Shown here one piece after another: positions 1 through 10,900 of a stretch of DNA of 21,520 bases (position 1 is its first letter; every line of letters starts with the position of its first letter). A program made the translations under genes and the position numbers. The stretch comes from Haplosporangium gracile (lineage: Eukaryota; Mortierellomycota; Mortierellomycetes; Mortierellales; Mortierellaceae), in assembly GCA_015499985.1 (NCBI GenBank), contig JAAAUF010000719.1, positions 1-21,520 of the forward strand, written 5' to 3'. Below the pieces are notes generated by a model that saw only the letters and a list, made by a program, of their open reading frames with translations, did no database searches and was not told where the DNA came from.

Positions 1-2
1 GG

Positions 3-5
<3 letters not shown>

Positions 6-56
<51 letters not shown>
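6..56. repeat. (GA)n dinucleotide microsatellite
   Basis: About 25 uninterrupted GA dinucleotides lie at the left edge. They fall inside the intron that opens at position 83 of the minus-strand C2-domain gene, so the transcript would read (CU)n there. Confidence 0.95.
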
Positions 57-83
57 CAGAGGCAGTGAATGTTTACTACTTAC

Positions 84-1815
84 ATGGGAATAGTATGTCA
101 ACTGCAGCAACAGTTCTCCTGCTTCCCTTCCCTTGTACGAAAGTTGAAACCAATCTATAGAGCATTGGGATTGTCAACAATAACAACAGTGTGAGAATCT
201 GTCATGTCCTTCGGAGTCTTGGCTCGTTGATGTCGATGTCGAATAACGGGTAAATAAATACGCCCACGCCCAGCTTGCCTATCGCACGTACCATCTTGCT
301 CGCCATACTCCATGACTCTAACCATGTTGATGACACAGTCTCCGATCAAGTCGTTTTTCTGAGGATCCTCGTCCAGACAGGTGACATAGAGTGATGTGGC
401 GTCTTTGGCATCGCTCTCATACATGAAGATATTGATCTATTTGTGCAAGAAGTTAACGATAAGAATAGTTAGCCGATACTCCACAGCCAATTTTACTTCT
501 CTGTCCGGGCTGCTGCTGTCACTCTTGTTATTCGTAGCGTAGCTCATTTGTTGTTGGCGATGCCCCTTCCTTGACCAACATCGCCCGCCCGCGTGCACGA
601 GGAATAAAAAAACGAATTTCGTTGTCTTTCTAAGCTCCGAGTGTCCAGATGACCAAGCCAAAAAAGACGGCCGTGGAAGATGACGGAAAATATCGAACGC
701 CAAACAAAAATCACACAAAAAGAGGCACACCGACAGTCTCTCTCCTCCCCTCCTCCTCCTCATTCTCCTTATTCTCACATGGTCCTCATTCAATTATTCG
801 CTCCCTTTTCAGTAGCCCGCCTTGGTCATGGCGATGATAATGTTTATATTCCCTTTTTTCTGGTTGTCATTCCTCCCTACCTGTTATCTTCTTTTCCCTT
901 CTTCCATACGTCCATGCACCCTCTTTCCCTCTTCTTTCTGTCCTGGTCAGGCAATTGAAAAAGTGGACAGACAGATAGACAGGGTCGAGGAATCCGCATA
1001 AATCATTTTTTCTTTCTTTTCTCCGCATCATTTCCCAGACTTGTTAAGCATCGCCTCGTTCTTTGTCGTCCTTTGTCGTCCTTTGTCATTCGTTATCGTT
1101 CTCTATCGTGCGCTATCGTTTTCACAGTAGTCTTTGCCGCTCATTATCGTTTTCTTATCATTTGTCCTGTGTCGCTACCCCTCATTCATCCTACTCTCAC
1201 AAAGTATTTTTTCTCAGTACCTGATCATCCTTCCAGCGGGGGCGCTGTCCTCCGCGGACATCTGTTGTGCTCCTCTTGGCGACGTTTCCGAGTTTGAAGA
1301 GGATAAAAGGGTCTTGCTTTCCGAATCGCTCGCGGTTAGGAAGGTCCCGACCTTGAATAGGGATAATCACGAGTTCACCTGGTAGGCAGAATAGGGATAA
1401 ATAAAACAAAAGGAAGGAAGGAAGAAGTAAGCATATTTGTAGGAGTGCAAAAGTAAGAATTCATTTCCAATGGGTGTTCATATCATTTGAACGGCGGTGA
1501 AGGGTGGGTAAGGCCGAGGACGAGAGGAGGATGTAGGAACAGAGGGACAAAGGCGCGCGTGTGTGTATGTATGCGTGAGTACAGTCTCTCATCTCGCCTC
1601 TAAGACCTCCCGACTCGTGCGGTGTGTGTGTGCATGTTGATGAACCACTAGCTCCTCCATCTTGGCGAAGAAAGGATGATTAAAAAAGAGTGTGCTGTTT
1701 CTCTCTTACCGATGGGAATCTTGCCCTCGTCAGGATCAACGAGTGGTTCTGGCAGGGGTTTATTCATGTTTGTGGGTGCATTGCTGCGGACGGCCGCATT
1801 CAAAAAGCGTTGCAT
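84..1815 (-). CDS. C2-domain protein, 5' part (runs off left edge)
   Basis: Four exons on the complement, 1815-1710, 1378-1221, 436-292 and 154-84, join in phase through introns of 331, 784 and 137 nt (donors GTAAGAG, GTACTG, GTACGT; acceptors CCAG, ATAG, ATAG). A fourth donor, GTAAGT, at 83-78 shows that the gene continues beyond the window. The visible 160 residues are a basic leader of about 35 residues and then one C2 domain (residues 36-158). It contains the strand GELVIIPIQGRDLP, the loop FGKQDP with Asp58, and the second calcium-loop pattern DEDPQKND with Asp110, Asp112 and Asp117, ending DDWFQLSYKGREAGEL. C2 domains bind membrane phospholipids, often through calcium, but not every usual acidic position is filled. 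The start at 1815 is the first in-frame ATG after an in-frame TAG and has the context CACCATG; the ATG at 1767 is an alternative. A single N-terminal C2 domain resembles fungal Inn1/Fic1-type cytokinesis proteins, but the C-terminus needed to judge this lies outside the window. Confidence 0.88.
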
Positions 1816-3707
1816 GGTGATGGATGGCTAATAGTCGGCTGGCTTTGGGAGTGTGAGCGTATGTATGGTAAGTTGTTCTCCTGAAGTTGTTCCTGTGAGT
1901 AACAAGTTTACTGTCTGCTGTGTTTGTTGTGGGCGCAGAAGAGGAAAGAGTGCTTAGCAAGTGAACGCAAAAATAGAAAAAGGGCGAGTGTTGCTGAAGG
2001 AGAAGAGGGGAGAAGGAAGAAGAGGAAGAAGAAGAAAGAAGAAGGAGAAAAATGAATGAAAAGACGGAAGAAAATATAAACAGGGCTGCTGATACGCTAG
2101 CGAATTGCCCCTTCCTTCCCTCCTTCCTTCCTTCCGTCCTTCCTCGGCTGCTCTTCATTTTTCACCCCTCGATGTCATTTTTTTTTTTTCTTTCTTCTCG
2201 TTCTCGCTCCGCATTGAATATCTATCCCCTCCCGTGCGTGGCCATACATGCACAAAAAACTCTCCCTTTCAAAACCCATCCAGCTTCTGCTCAGTCTGAC
2301 ACCCTTTCTCGTTTGAATGTCAAATCACTTCTTTCTTCACTCTACGAAGGAAGAAAAAAAAAAAAGGCGCGAACAAACAAAAGAATCAAGATCAGACTTC
2401 AACAGCCTTCATTCTGCACAGCCGAGTTCCTTTCCAAACCAAACGATAAAAATAAAAATCTCGCACCATTCATTTGCTTCAGCCCTGGCAGAGATACATA
2501 TAGACATGCATCTATCTGCAAGAAGAATGTCGACAATAAACATCCGACCTGGACACAACGACACCATCACTGATGTCACCGATCACTTATTTGTTTACTA
2601 ACTTACCTGAAAATATGTTTTTTTGTAAATTGATGATACTGTACCCCAAAATATTGGTGGCGCACATGGACCGTACTCACCTCAAGCTTAACTACATGCG
2701 TAGCAAAATGTTGGCACTGTTTCTTCACCCCTCTTACCTGTCTCTTTAGTGTTCTCGTCTTGCTCTTAGGACACCTTTGTTGCCCATCAATCTTGAGAAA
2801 AATTAAACTATGGCTGTTATGGAATAAGGGGAAACAACCCCCCTTGGTTCCTGTTGCGACTTTCGGTCCTCATTAACTTGCCAGCTACCTCTATTTTGCG
2901 AAGAAGTCTCAATGGTACTATTAGCCATTTGACACGTCTACACCCAAAACCGTTTGTCGACTTTGCAACGGTACAAGAAGGATCGAAGGAAAAAAGGGTC
3001 AAAAGGCGAAAGGAGGGGTCAAATGTTCATTCCGAATTACAGTAGACGAAGATAAACGCAGTTACCAGTGTCATCATTGGATCCAAAAAAAAATGGTACC
3101 GACATGATCATCGCCCTGAACAAGTCTGGACACACATTACACACCGCATCTGAAAATAAAAAATCAAAGACAACAAAAAACCGACGTCAAAAAGTAACTG
3201 CGCAGACCAATAGTCAAACAAACAGAGCAAAGGGCAAGCGAATGGCACTCACCCTTCTTAATAATTCGTTTGTTGACTCACTCATTCCAGCCACACACAT
3301 GCCTACCTTTACTCCCATCAGCCATCATCTTTGACCTCTTGATGACAGAGCACATTCACTATGCAATGTTCATGGCAGCATGTATATGTGCGTTAGAGTT
3401 CAAGACGTGCAGGGAATAAGCAAAGTGCCTTTACTGCGGAAAACAGAAAAGTCGTCCACATCTGCTGCCACTGCGGATAGGAGGAGCAATTGTTTCGACA
3501 ACAAAAACGTCAAAGTCGAAACAATATGTCGTCTTAACTATCCTTTTATCTGTTCTCTTTTCCCCTGAAACCTTCTTTTTTCTGTTTTGTGTTTCCACAT
3601 AAATACCACACACTCCATCTCCTTCTTCATTTTTTGATTCCTTACTTTCGCAAACAACATTCCACTTCCTCTACCGCCACCACTCTCACAAAAAAAACAT
3701 AACAAAC
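1816..3707. other. Intergenic region between divergent C2 and NAT genes
   Basis: This 1.9 kb carries the divergent upstream regions of the C2 gene (minus) and the acetyltransferase gene (plus). It holds purine-rich tracts at 1975-2055 (pyrimidine-rich on the C2 strand) and a CCTT-type tract at 2110-2144. A weak TATA-like TAAATA at about 3600 lies roughly 105 nt before the acetyltransferase ATG. Several minus-strand donor-like sites (near 2606, 2681 and 2737) could belong to 5'UTR introns of the C2 gene. No convincing coding sequence was found. Confidence 0.6.
2110..2144. repeat. Imperfect CCTT/TTCC tetranucleotide tract
   Basis: Roughly eight TTCC-like units, with interruptions, lie in the region between the divergent genes. 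It is simple-sequence DNA with no coding meaning. Confidence 0.8.
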
Positions 3708-4733
3708 ATGACAATCAAATCAACACCCCCTCAGGAACATTTCACCCGGGAGCAGATATTCGGCATCCTCGACCGGATCGCTTTCCCCCTCTCACACCTC
3801 CCACCCAACACCCTCCCAGAACCCACCTTGACCACCCTACAAGAACTCCAAACCCGTCTCGTCACTACCATCCCCTTCGAAACCCTTGCCCTCCGTACCA
3901 CAGCCTCTCGCGGCGTCGACATCTCCCTTGAGGGCATCTATGACCGCATGATTGTCCAGAAGCGCGGTGGGTGGTGCTTCTCCCTCAACCGACTCGGACA
4001 CGAACTCTTGCTCGGACTCGGATTCAGGACCCAGTTCACCATCGGTCGTGTCTGCAAACCCCTCAAACCAACCGACCCTCCTCGCTACTCTGCAAAGACC
4101 CATCGTGTCAGCATTGTTCGCTTCCTCGACGAGACCACAGGATCCGATACAAAGTACCTCTTCGACATTGGATTCGGAAACTCTGCCCAACTGCCCATCC
4201 AGCTCAAGGAAGGGGCCACCATCGAATTCGGAGGCCACATTCGACGCATGTCCACGCGGACTCATATCCAGGCCCAACCCGAGATCCTTAGCAACTCACC
4301 CTTTGTCATGTGGTGCATCGAAGAATACCTCCCCGCCGACGACAAGTGGATCCCCTGGTACGCCTTCTCCGAGCAACAGTTCTACGAGAACGACTGTCAG
4401 GTCGCCAACTTTTATACATGTTACTCCCCCACCTCCACATTTTTCAAGGCCTTTTGGTGCATCCGCTCCACCCCCGAGGGCGATTATTATCTCCTGGTCG
4501 ACAAGAGATTCATGATCAAGAACGCAAAGGGTCTGGTCAAGCAGATCGATTTCTTGAAGGAGCAGGATCGCCTTGATGCCCTCAAGGAGTACTTTGATAT
4601 CGTCCTTACCGACGAAGAACTCAAACACCACGACTCTTGGATCGTCCCTGTTGAGTCTGTTGCCGAGGCAGTACCTGCCGTCGATGTTTCCGTCGAGTCT
4701 GCTACCTCTTCCGCTGCCGCATCGTTAGTCTAG
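3708..4733 (+). CDS. Arylamine N-acetyltransferase (NAT family)
   Basis: The intronless 341-residue protein transfers an acetyl group from acetyl-CoA to arylamine or hydrazine substrates by a ping-pong thiol mechanism, presumably in the cytosol. The catalytic triad is visible: Cys90 in RGGWCFSLN (residues 86-94), His132 in KTHRVSIV, and Asp153 in LFDIGFGN. The N-terminal FTREQIFGILDRI and the IPFETLAL segment also fit the family. The length is slightly above the usual 270-300 because of an Ala/Val/Ser-rich tail after about residue 315. The start has A at -3 (aacATG), and codon use is strongly C-ending, as expected of an expressed fungal gene. Fungal NATs detoxify aromatic amines; in Fusarium one degrades benzoxazolinone-derived aminophenol. 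The substrate here cannot be read from sequence. It converges on the PKA gene with 254 nt between stop codons. Confidence 0.95.
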   Translation: MTIKSTPPQEHFTREQIFGILDRIAFPLSHLPPNTLPEPTLTTLQELQTRLVTTIPFETLALRTTASRGVDISLEGIYDRMIVQKRGGWCFSLNRLGHELLLGLGFRTQFTIGRVCKPLKPTDPPRYSAKTHRVSIVRFLDETTGSDTKYLFDIGFGNSAQLPIQLKEGATIEFGGHIRRMSTRTHIQAQPEILSNSPFVMWCIEEYLPADDKWIPWYAFSEQQFYENDCQVANFYTCYSPTSTFFKAFWCIRSTPEGDYYLLVDKRFMIKNAKGLVKQIDFLKEQDRLDALKEYFDIVLTDEELKHHDSWIVPVESVAEAVPAVDVSVESATSSAAASLV

Positions 4734-4987
4734 CAGGCCCTGTGTAAGATCAAGCACAAGATTGGAAAACTACCCCATAACCATTTACAGTTCATAGAAA
4801 CGCCACCAACACAGAATCATCTCTGTTTTTCACCATTACCCTTGACTAAATATCCCCCCTTGTCACATTCGAAGCTCAATCAGCTCTTTCAACTACTGTA
4901 TGTACAATAACAAGGTGTTGTTTTGCTGTTTTATGTGGCATAACAGAAAAAAGGGAGAGTAAACTGCACTAGTTAGACAAAGAAGCT
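4734..4987. other. Convergent 3' spacer between NAT and PKA genes
   Basis: This 254-nt spacer lies between the stop codons of two convergent genes and must hold both 3'UTRs and polyadenylation signals. No perfect AATAAA is seen in either orientation, so the 3' ends may overlap. Confidence 0.6.
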
Positions 4988-7900
4988 CTAGAAGCCGGGG
5001 AAGAAGGATCCAAGCTCGTCCTGCTCGCCAATAGGATAGACACCATACTGCTCGGCATCCTCGGGATAATCGTCAAAGTTGCTGGCATCGCCCTCGCCCA
5101 TAATCGTCGGCCTGTACGGTGCCTCAATCTGTCTTGAGTAGACCTGGTCCCAATTCACACCCTCGAACCATGCATGGTTCTTAATATCCGTCGCACCTCC
5201 TCTCAAGTTTCCGTATCGCTTCGTCAGATCCGCCGTCAACAGTCGCTTCAGCAGATCCTTGAGCGCAGGCTGGAAATGAGGTGGGTACCGCACCTTTCCT
5301 GCCATGATCTTCCCGTACAGCTTGATATGGTCCTCGTCAAAGAACGGTGGAAAGCCTGCACACATCTCAAACATCAACACGCCCATAGACCACCAGTCCA
5401 CTGCCTTTCCGTATCCTTTCGACTGAATGATCTCTGGCGCAAGGTAATCCGGCGTTCCGCAAAGTGTCCATGTCATGTTCTGAGGCACATGCTTTGCAAA
5501 TCCAAAATCCGTAATCTTGATATGGCCCATCGAGTCCAGCAGCAGGTTCTCTGGTTTAAGATCTCGGTAGATTACTGCATGCGAGTGAAGGTATTCCAGC
5601 GCCAATAAAACCTCACAGGTGTAAAATCGTGCCACATGCTCTGGGAATCTCTATTGACAAGAATGGGAAATAAACAACACAGATCGCGTGAGTATGGACT
5701 TGCTTTGTTGAAAGTGATGGTGGCGTGTGGCGTATGCTGTGCGGCACACACAACCACGCACACAAAGGCATGAAGACTAAAAGAGGAGTGTTTGAGAGAG
5801 TGGTGGTCTAGATTAAGGTCCTTCGAGACAAAAGGAGAAAGTACAGAAAGGGGATAAAAACGAACTGGGTAACTCTATGGGGAAGACGAGATGGGAACTG
5901 GAACTGGGAGAAAGCAAGGCATGCACGGTAACAAGGAAGGAGAGAGGCGGAAATAATTGAGCAGTGCCGTTTCAATACTTTGAGCACCCAAAAATTACAA
6001 AATTTCATCAAGCATCGCATTGCTTGTCCTTGTCTTCTTTTTTCGCGTTCCGTTCGCGACGTTTGACTGACACCAAGCAGACAAACAAACAATAGACCAA
6101 CAAACATAGACACCAACAGAAAGAAACACACACAATCCAGTCCAGCTCTAAAAACCAATCAGGTTCTCTTTCGCCCAAAATGCATGAAAGGCGGGGAAAA
6201 GTATGGTCCAATGACACACATACACACACAAAGAGAATGAGAGAGAAATGAGCCCCATGTACCTGTGTGATACATCCTTGGATAGAAAGAGTGAGAAAGG
6301 GTATCATTGATCGTTCTCGGACAGTCAGCTGGAATATAGCGCACTATCTCTCTCCCCAGCCTTCTAACCCACCCGCACAGAAACACACACGCACCCTTCT
6401 TTCCAACCTTCGGTGACTCAACCGTCTATTGTCTTTCGCTTCTTCACACCAGTTAGCACCTGTTCTTTGACCAACAATGCTATCTGTCGCACTAACACGC
6501 CCATCTAACGTTTTGTATTTTCCTGTTGCTAACGTTACGTTGGCTTTCCTTATTCTTCTAAACCTTCCACACCCTGTTCCCGCCTTGACATCTCCGCCAT
6601 TTGCGTAATGGAAGAGGTGAGAGAAGAAAGGGGCATAGGGGGAGTAAAAGGATAAGTAACGCAAACACACACTCACACACATTCACACACACACATGCAC
6701 GCAAGCGCACCATCCTTGATCGGCTTTTTTTTTCTCTGTTCAGTCTCGTTACCACTGTTGGTCATCAACCCATTTCGCGCTGTTAATATACTCCCTCTTT
6801 TTTCCTCTTGACAAAGGAGTGGAGAGAAAGTAAAATGGTGCTCGTGCTCGAATATAACCCCGCCCTATTTCATCTCGACCCACAGGCAGGGGGTTTAAAA
6901 ATAACAATCGGGGAAAATGAGACGAAGAGAGTCGAATTCATGCAACCTTGGAACAGCAGCAACAACAGCAGCAGCAACAGCACTCCCTCCCTCCTTCCTC
7001 CCTTTTTACAAAATATCTCCTCCCCCAGAGGTTATTAGAACCATTGAACATCCTCTGTAGCATCATTCTTCTAAGCACAACCTATTATTTTGCATGGATG
7101 TCTCCCGTTTGTATGTGTCGCCCTCTTTTTTTTTCCTGTCGTCCGAGAATTAAGGCCCAGATCGCTCACTCAACTTATTTCCTTTGTCACCATGGTTGGT
7201 CAGTCCACCACTCACACAAACCCACATACCTTCATCCCTACTACATATCCTTGTACAAACAAGCCTAGCCCACCCGTCGCACTTTTCTGGTCACGATGTT
7301 AATGCATGGACATCCTTTCTCTCTCTTTCTCTCTTTCTTCTTTGTGTCCGAGTATGGTTGGCTGTATGCGAAAGCAACCAGGAAAATAACCAAGCAGAAA
7401 AAAACTACACGCAAAATACTCGACACAGGAAGAGCACCATATGCAAGCTGTATTAACTGGATCCAGCTCCCAACTCACCTGGACACACTCTCACATTCTC
7501 ACCACTAAACCTTTGCTCACACACCACCTCATTTCATGTCATGTCCCGCTTGTATTCTTGTGTATGCTGCATCTCCTTTTGCTCCACCTCATCCTCCTTC
7601 AACCTTGCTAAGACACCCCTCGTTTTTTTTCTGATGTTGCTGTTTTATTTTTTTCTCGCTCGTTCACGCGCACTTTTCCTTTTATCTCGAGAGAGCGTTC
7701 ATTTTTTGCATCAAATGTCATATCACACACTCTCCACAATCTGCACACCAGTCATACACATGGCCCAAAAAACCAAAAACGACACCCAAACAAATAAAAC
7801 AGAAGAGAAACACGCAGAGAGTGTATGTGTGTGAACTGAATGAAGAAATATAAAGGAGTGTGTGATATGCTGCTGCAAATTACCTGACTCTTCCGAAGAA

Positions 7901-10900
7901 CCGAAAACAACTCGCCTCCGACGACATAATCCATAACCATATAGAGGTTCCGGACATCCTGAAAAGTACCCCACATGTTGATCAAGAACGGGTGTTCGAC
8001 TCGCTCTAGGATCATCTTTTCGTTGTTGGTGTGCTCGACTTGCTTGAGACGGACAACCTCGGTCTTCTTGAGGACCTTCATTGCGTAGAATCGAGAGTTG
8101 AACCGGGACTGAACCAGGTGGACGCGACCAAAAGATCCGGTGCCGAGTGTGCGGTGGATACGGAAATCATCGAGATTGAACTTGCGCCGAGTTGTCGTTG
8201 CTTGTTGTTGTGGTACTCTTTGAATCTGTTGTGCCTGCTGGGCCTGTTGTGCCTGTTGTTGGGCCAATTGGGCTAGCCGTTGCGCTTGCTGGGTCTGTTG
8301 CTGGGCCTGCAATGCTAGTGCCTGAGCTTGTGGATCTTGAACTTGTGGTGTCTGTCGCAACTGTTGTTGTTGTTGCTGTTGTTGGAGTAGCTGCTGCTGT
8401 TGCTGTTGAAGCAATTGTTGCTGCTGTTGGAGTTGTAGTTGTTGTTGTTGTTGCTGTTGTTGCTGCTGCTGCTGTTGCTGTAACAGGAGTTGTTGCTGTT
8501 TTTGTTGCTCGAGCTGTTGCTGGTGCAACTCTAGCTGCTGTCGTTCGGACATATGAGTTTCAGCGGAGACCATTTCGACGGATTGCATTCCACTTGAGGC
8601 CTGATGAGGTACTTGCTGTGCTGGGGTGTTGTTATTGTCGGTGGTGGTGGGTGAGGCAGTGGCAGTGACAGTGGCGTATAGATTTCCGTTTTTGTTGTTG
8701 TCGTGTCCGATGTTGGCGAGTTGAGCCGAGGCAGCTTGAACTTGAGAAGAGGCAGAGAGAGAAAGAGAGAAAGAGAGAAAGAGAGAAAGAGAGAAAGAGA
8801 GAAAGAGAGAACGAGAGAAAGAGTAGAGTGGAGAGGGAGGAGAGAGGGTAGAGAGTGAGTGAGTGGAGTCAGTGACGTGAATTGAGAGTTCTGAGAGGTG
8901 AAGAGGAGGAGTTGAAAGAGGAGGAGTTGAAAGAGGAAGAGAAAAGAAAAGAGACAAACGAAGAAAGAAAAAGAAGAGGTGTGATAATTGGGCAGAAGAT
9001 GGGTGAAGGGGTGGTGAGGTGAGAGAAGTTGAAAGTGAAGTGTGAAAAAAGAGGGGGGGGAGAAATCATCCGCTTTTGGGCCCTTTGGTTGACTGGCTGA
9101 CCGACACTGAGCACGAAACACTCATTCAAACGCGCATACACCCACACACTCTCTCCTTTGTTCGCAAAAAGAAAGCAACTTGTAACTCGGGATAGTAACA
9201 AGAGTAAGGAAGAAAAGGCATGGGTGCGCAACGAAAATGAATGGGAAAAGAGTAGTTATCTCGCTCTTCCTCTTCTTTGTCTTCTTCTTCTTTTCTTCTC
9301 TTCTTCTTGTTAATTACATCCGACATGGATGGAAGCGGTGCATGGTGCATATATTTTGAAAGTGAGGGTGGGAGTGAAAAAACAACGAACAACAACACCG
9401 GACCTGCTTTTTTACTCTCTCTATAAGAGTTAAAAAGATTAACAGACGAGTCCGAGAGAAAAGAAAAAATAAGAAAGAAATGAACTTCATCTTTTTAGAT
9501 GGATGGTCAACACTTTTCATCCATCTTGCTTCATCATCTTTCTGGTGGGAGAGAGACGACGCGACATTTTTTTTGCTGCTGTTGTTGGAGTTCTATGTGC
9601 TGTGTGCAATGTTATACTTTGTCAACAACCAACACACGACATCATTTTTCCCTCTCCGCGCGGAAATGAACGGATGGTCGCTGTCCATGAGGTATTATCA
9701 TTATGTCTGTGTGTCCATGTTATCCTTTGCACTATGCTCTGTACTGGTGCTTGCCATGACCAGCCAAGGTCAAGTGCACATCTTCATCTTTCATCCTATG
9801 CTACTACATAATCCGATATTCACCATCGAAATGGTCACCCAAGAAATGTACGAACTCTGTCTATCTATGTGTTTTGTCACTCTCCTCTTTGCAACAACAC
9901 AAGCAACATGGATCGCCTTTTTTTTACTTCCCATCGCGTATTTGACAACACCGGAAAGAAGAAAAAAAAAGACACATTCAAACGACATTCTCAACGGTTC
10001 CCATCGCATGGTCTAACGCTCTTCTTCCTTCTTACTATTGTATCGCCTTATTCCTTTTCATATCTTGGAATTCCCTTTCGTCATCCTTGGTACCATTATT
10101 CTCGCTCTCTCTCNNNNNNNNNNTTTTTTTTTTTTTTTTTTTTCTCGTCTGTCCCCTTTGAATCTACACAAACCCTTCCCCTCACTGTTCCCTGCCTTTT
10201 TTTTTTTATATCCATTTCCACCATCCACCTCCTCTTCTTTTCTGCGTTTCTTTGCCCCGCCTTGTTCAGAACTTCTACACACACTCACGCGTAAACCACT
10301 TGTCTGCTAGAGTTCAACGGACATCAAGGGTGGAAAAAGGGGAGATCTCGGAAGGGGGCGAGTAAAGTGAAAATGGGAGATATAGAGACAAACAAGCAGA
10401 GAGAGAGAAAGAAGATAAAGGGATAGAGGGAAAGTGAACGAGGCCCAACGCCATCTCAAAGAGAGACAGTTGTCTAACGAAAAACGCCAAGCAATGCGCA
10501 AAGCAAAAAAATACACACGACGATCCTTTTTCCACCTCTTCCCGCCTTCTTTTGGCGCTTGTTGTTCATTAACGATAAAAAACCCTAACGCGGTCCAAAA
10601 GACCACACAATAGGGACAAAAACATCGAGGACATCAGGGAGTAGAGAGAGGCAGGGAGGCGTATAGGAAGTGAGAGATAGGGATAGAGGGAGATGATTGC
10701 GTGTTTGATAAACGGTGCGGGGAGTTTACCTTCTTGCTGAAGCGCGTTTTCCTGAAAACCTGAGTTGGAAAGCTTGGTGTCACTAGTGGGAATGGTGGCA
10801 ATAGTGCTGTTGAAGACTGGAGGTCTGTTCGCCACACCATTGCCTGCATAGATCGGCTGACCTTCCTGACCGAGTTCGTTGGTCTCAATGCCTGCTGCTC

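Larger units (their letters stand above)
8741..10729 (-). other. Proposed PKA intron 1 (1989 nt)
   Basis: The donor AAG|GTAAAC at 10729 and acceptor TTCTCAAG at 8741 are both phase 1 and give a continuous reading frame (LQQE-V-QAAS). The acceptor half is extremely pyrimidine-rich on the minus strand (8750-9060). The intron contains the assembly gap and, on the opposite strand, the 178-codon ORF at 9480-10016. Confidence 0.6.

Noticed and set aside
1767..1781. Short uORF whose stop overlaps an ATG at 1767 in the C2 gene
   Set aside because: The in-frame ATG at 1815 has a better context and lies upstream, so 1767 is probably internal and the uORF is only an out-of-frame reading.
2052..2601. 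Two overlapping plus-strand ORFs (173 codons from 2052; 94 codons from 2317), both from ATG
   Set aside because: Both are open in different frames of the same DNA, and the first runs through a TTCC repeat and an A run. Codon use is unlike the acetyltransferase gene, and no TATA box or family motif supports either.
8192..8668. Plus-strand Val/Ala-rich 158-codon ORF
   Set aside because: It is the antisense shadow of the glutamine tract of PKA exon 2.
8531..9231. Minus-strand ORFs of 120-196 codons rich in Ser, Phe and Leu
   Set aside because: They are read-throughs of a pyrimidine tract, which lacks stop codons by composition, inside proposed PKA intron 1.
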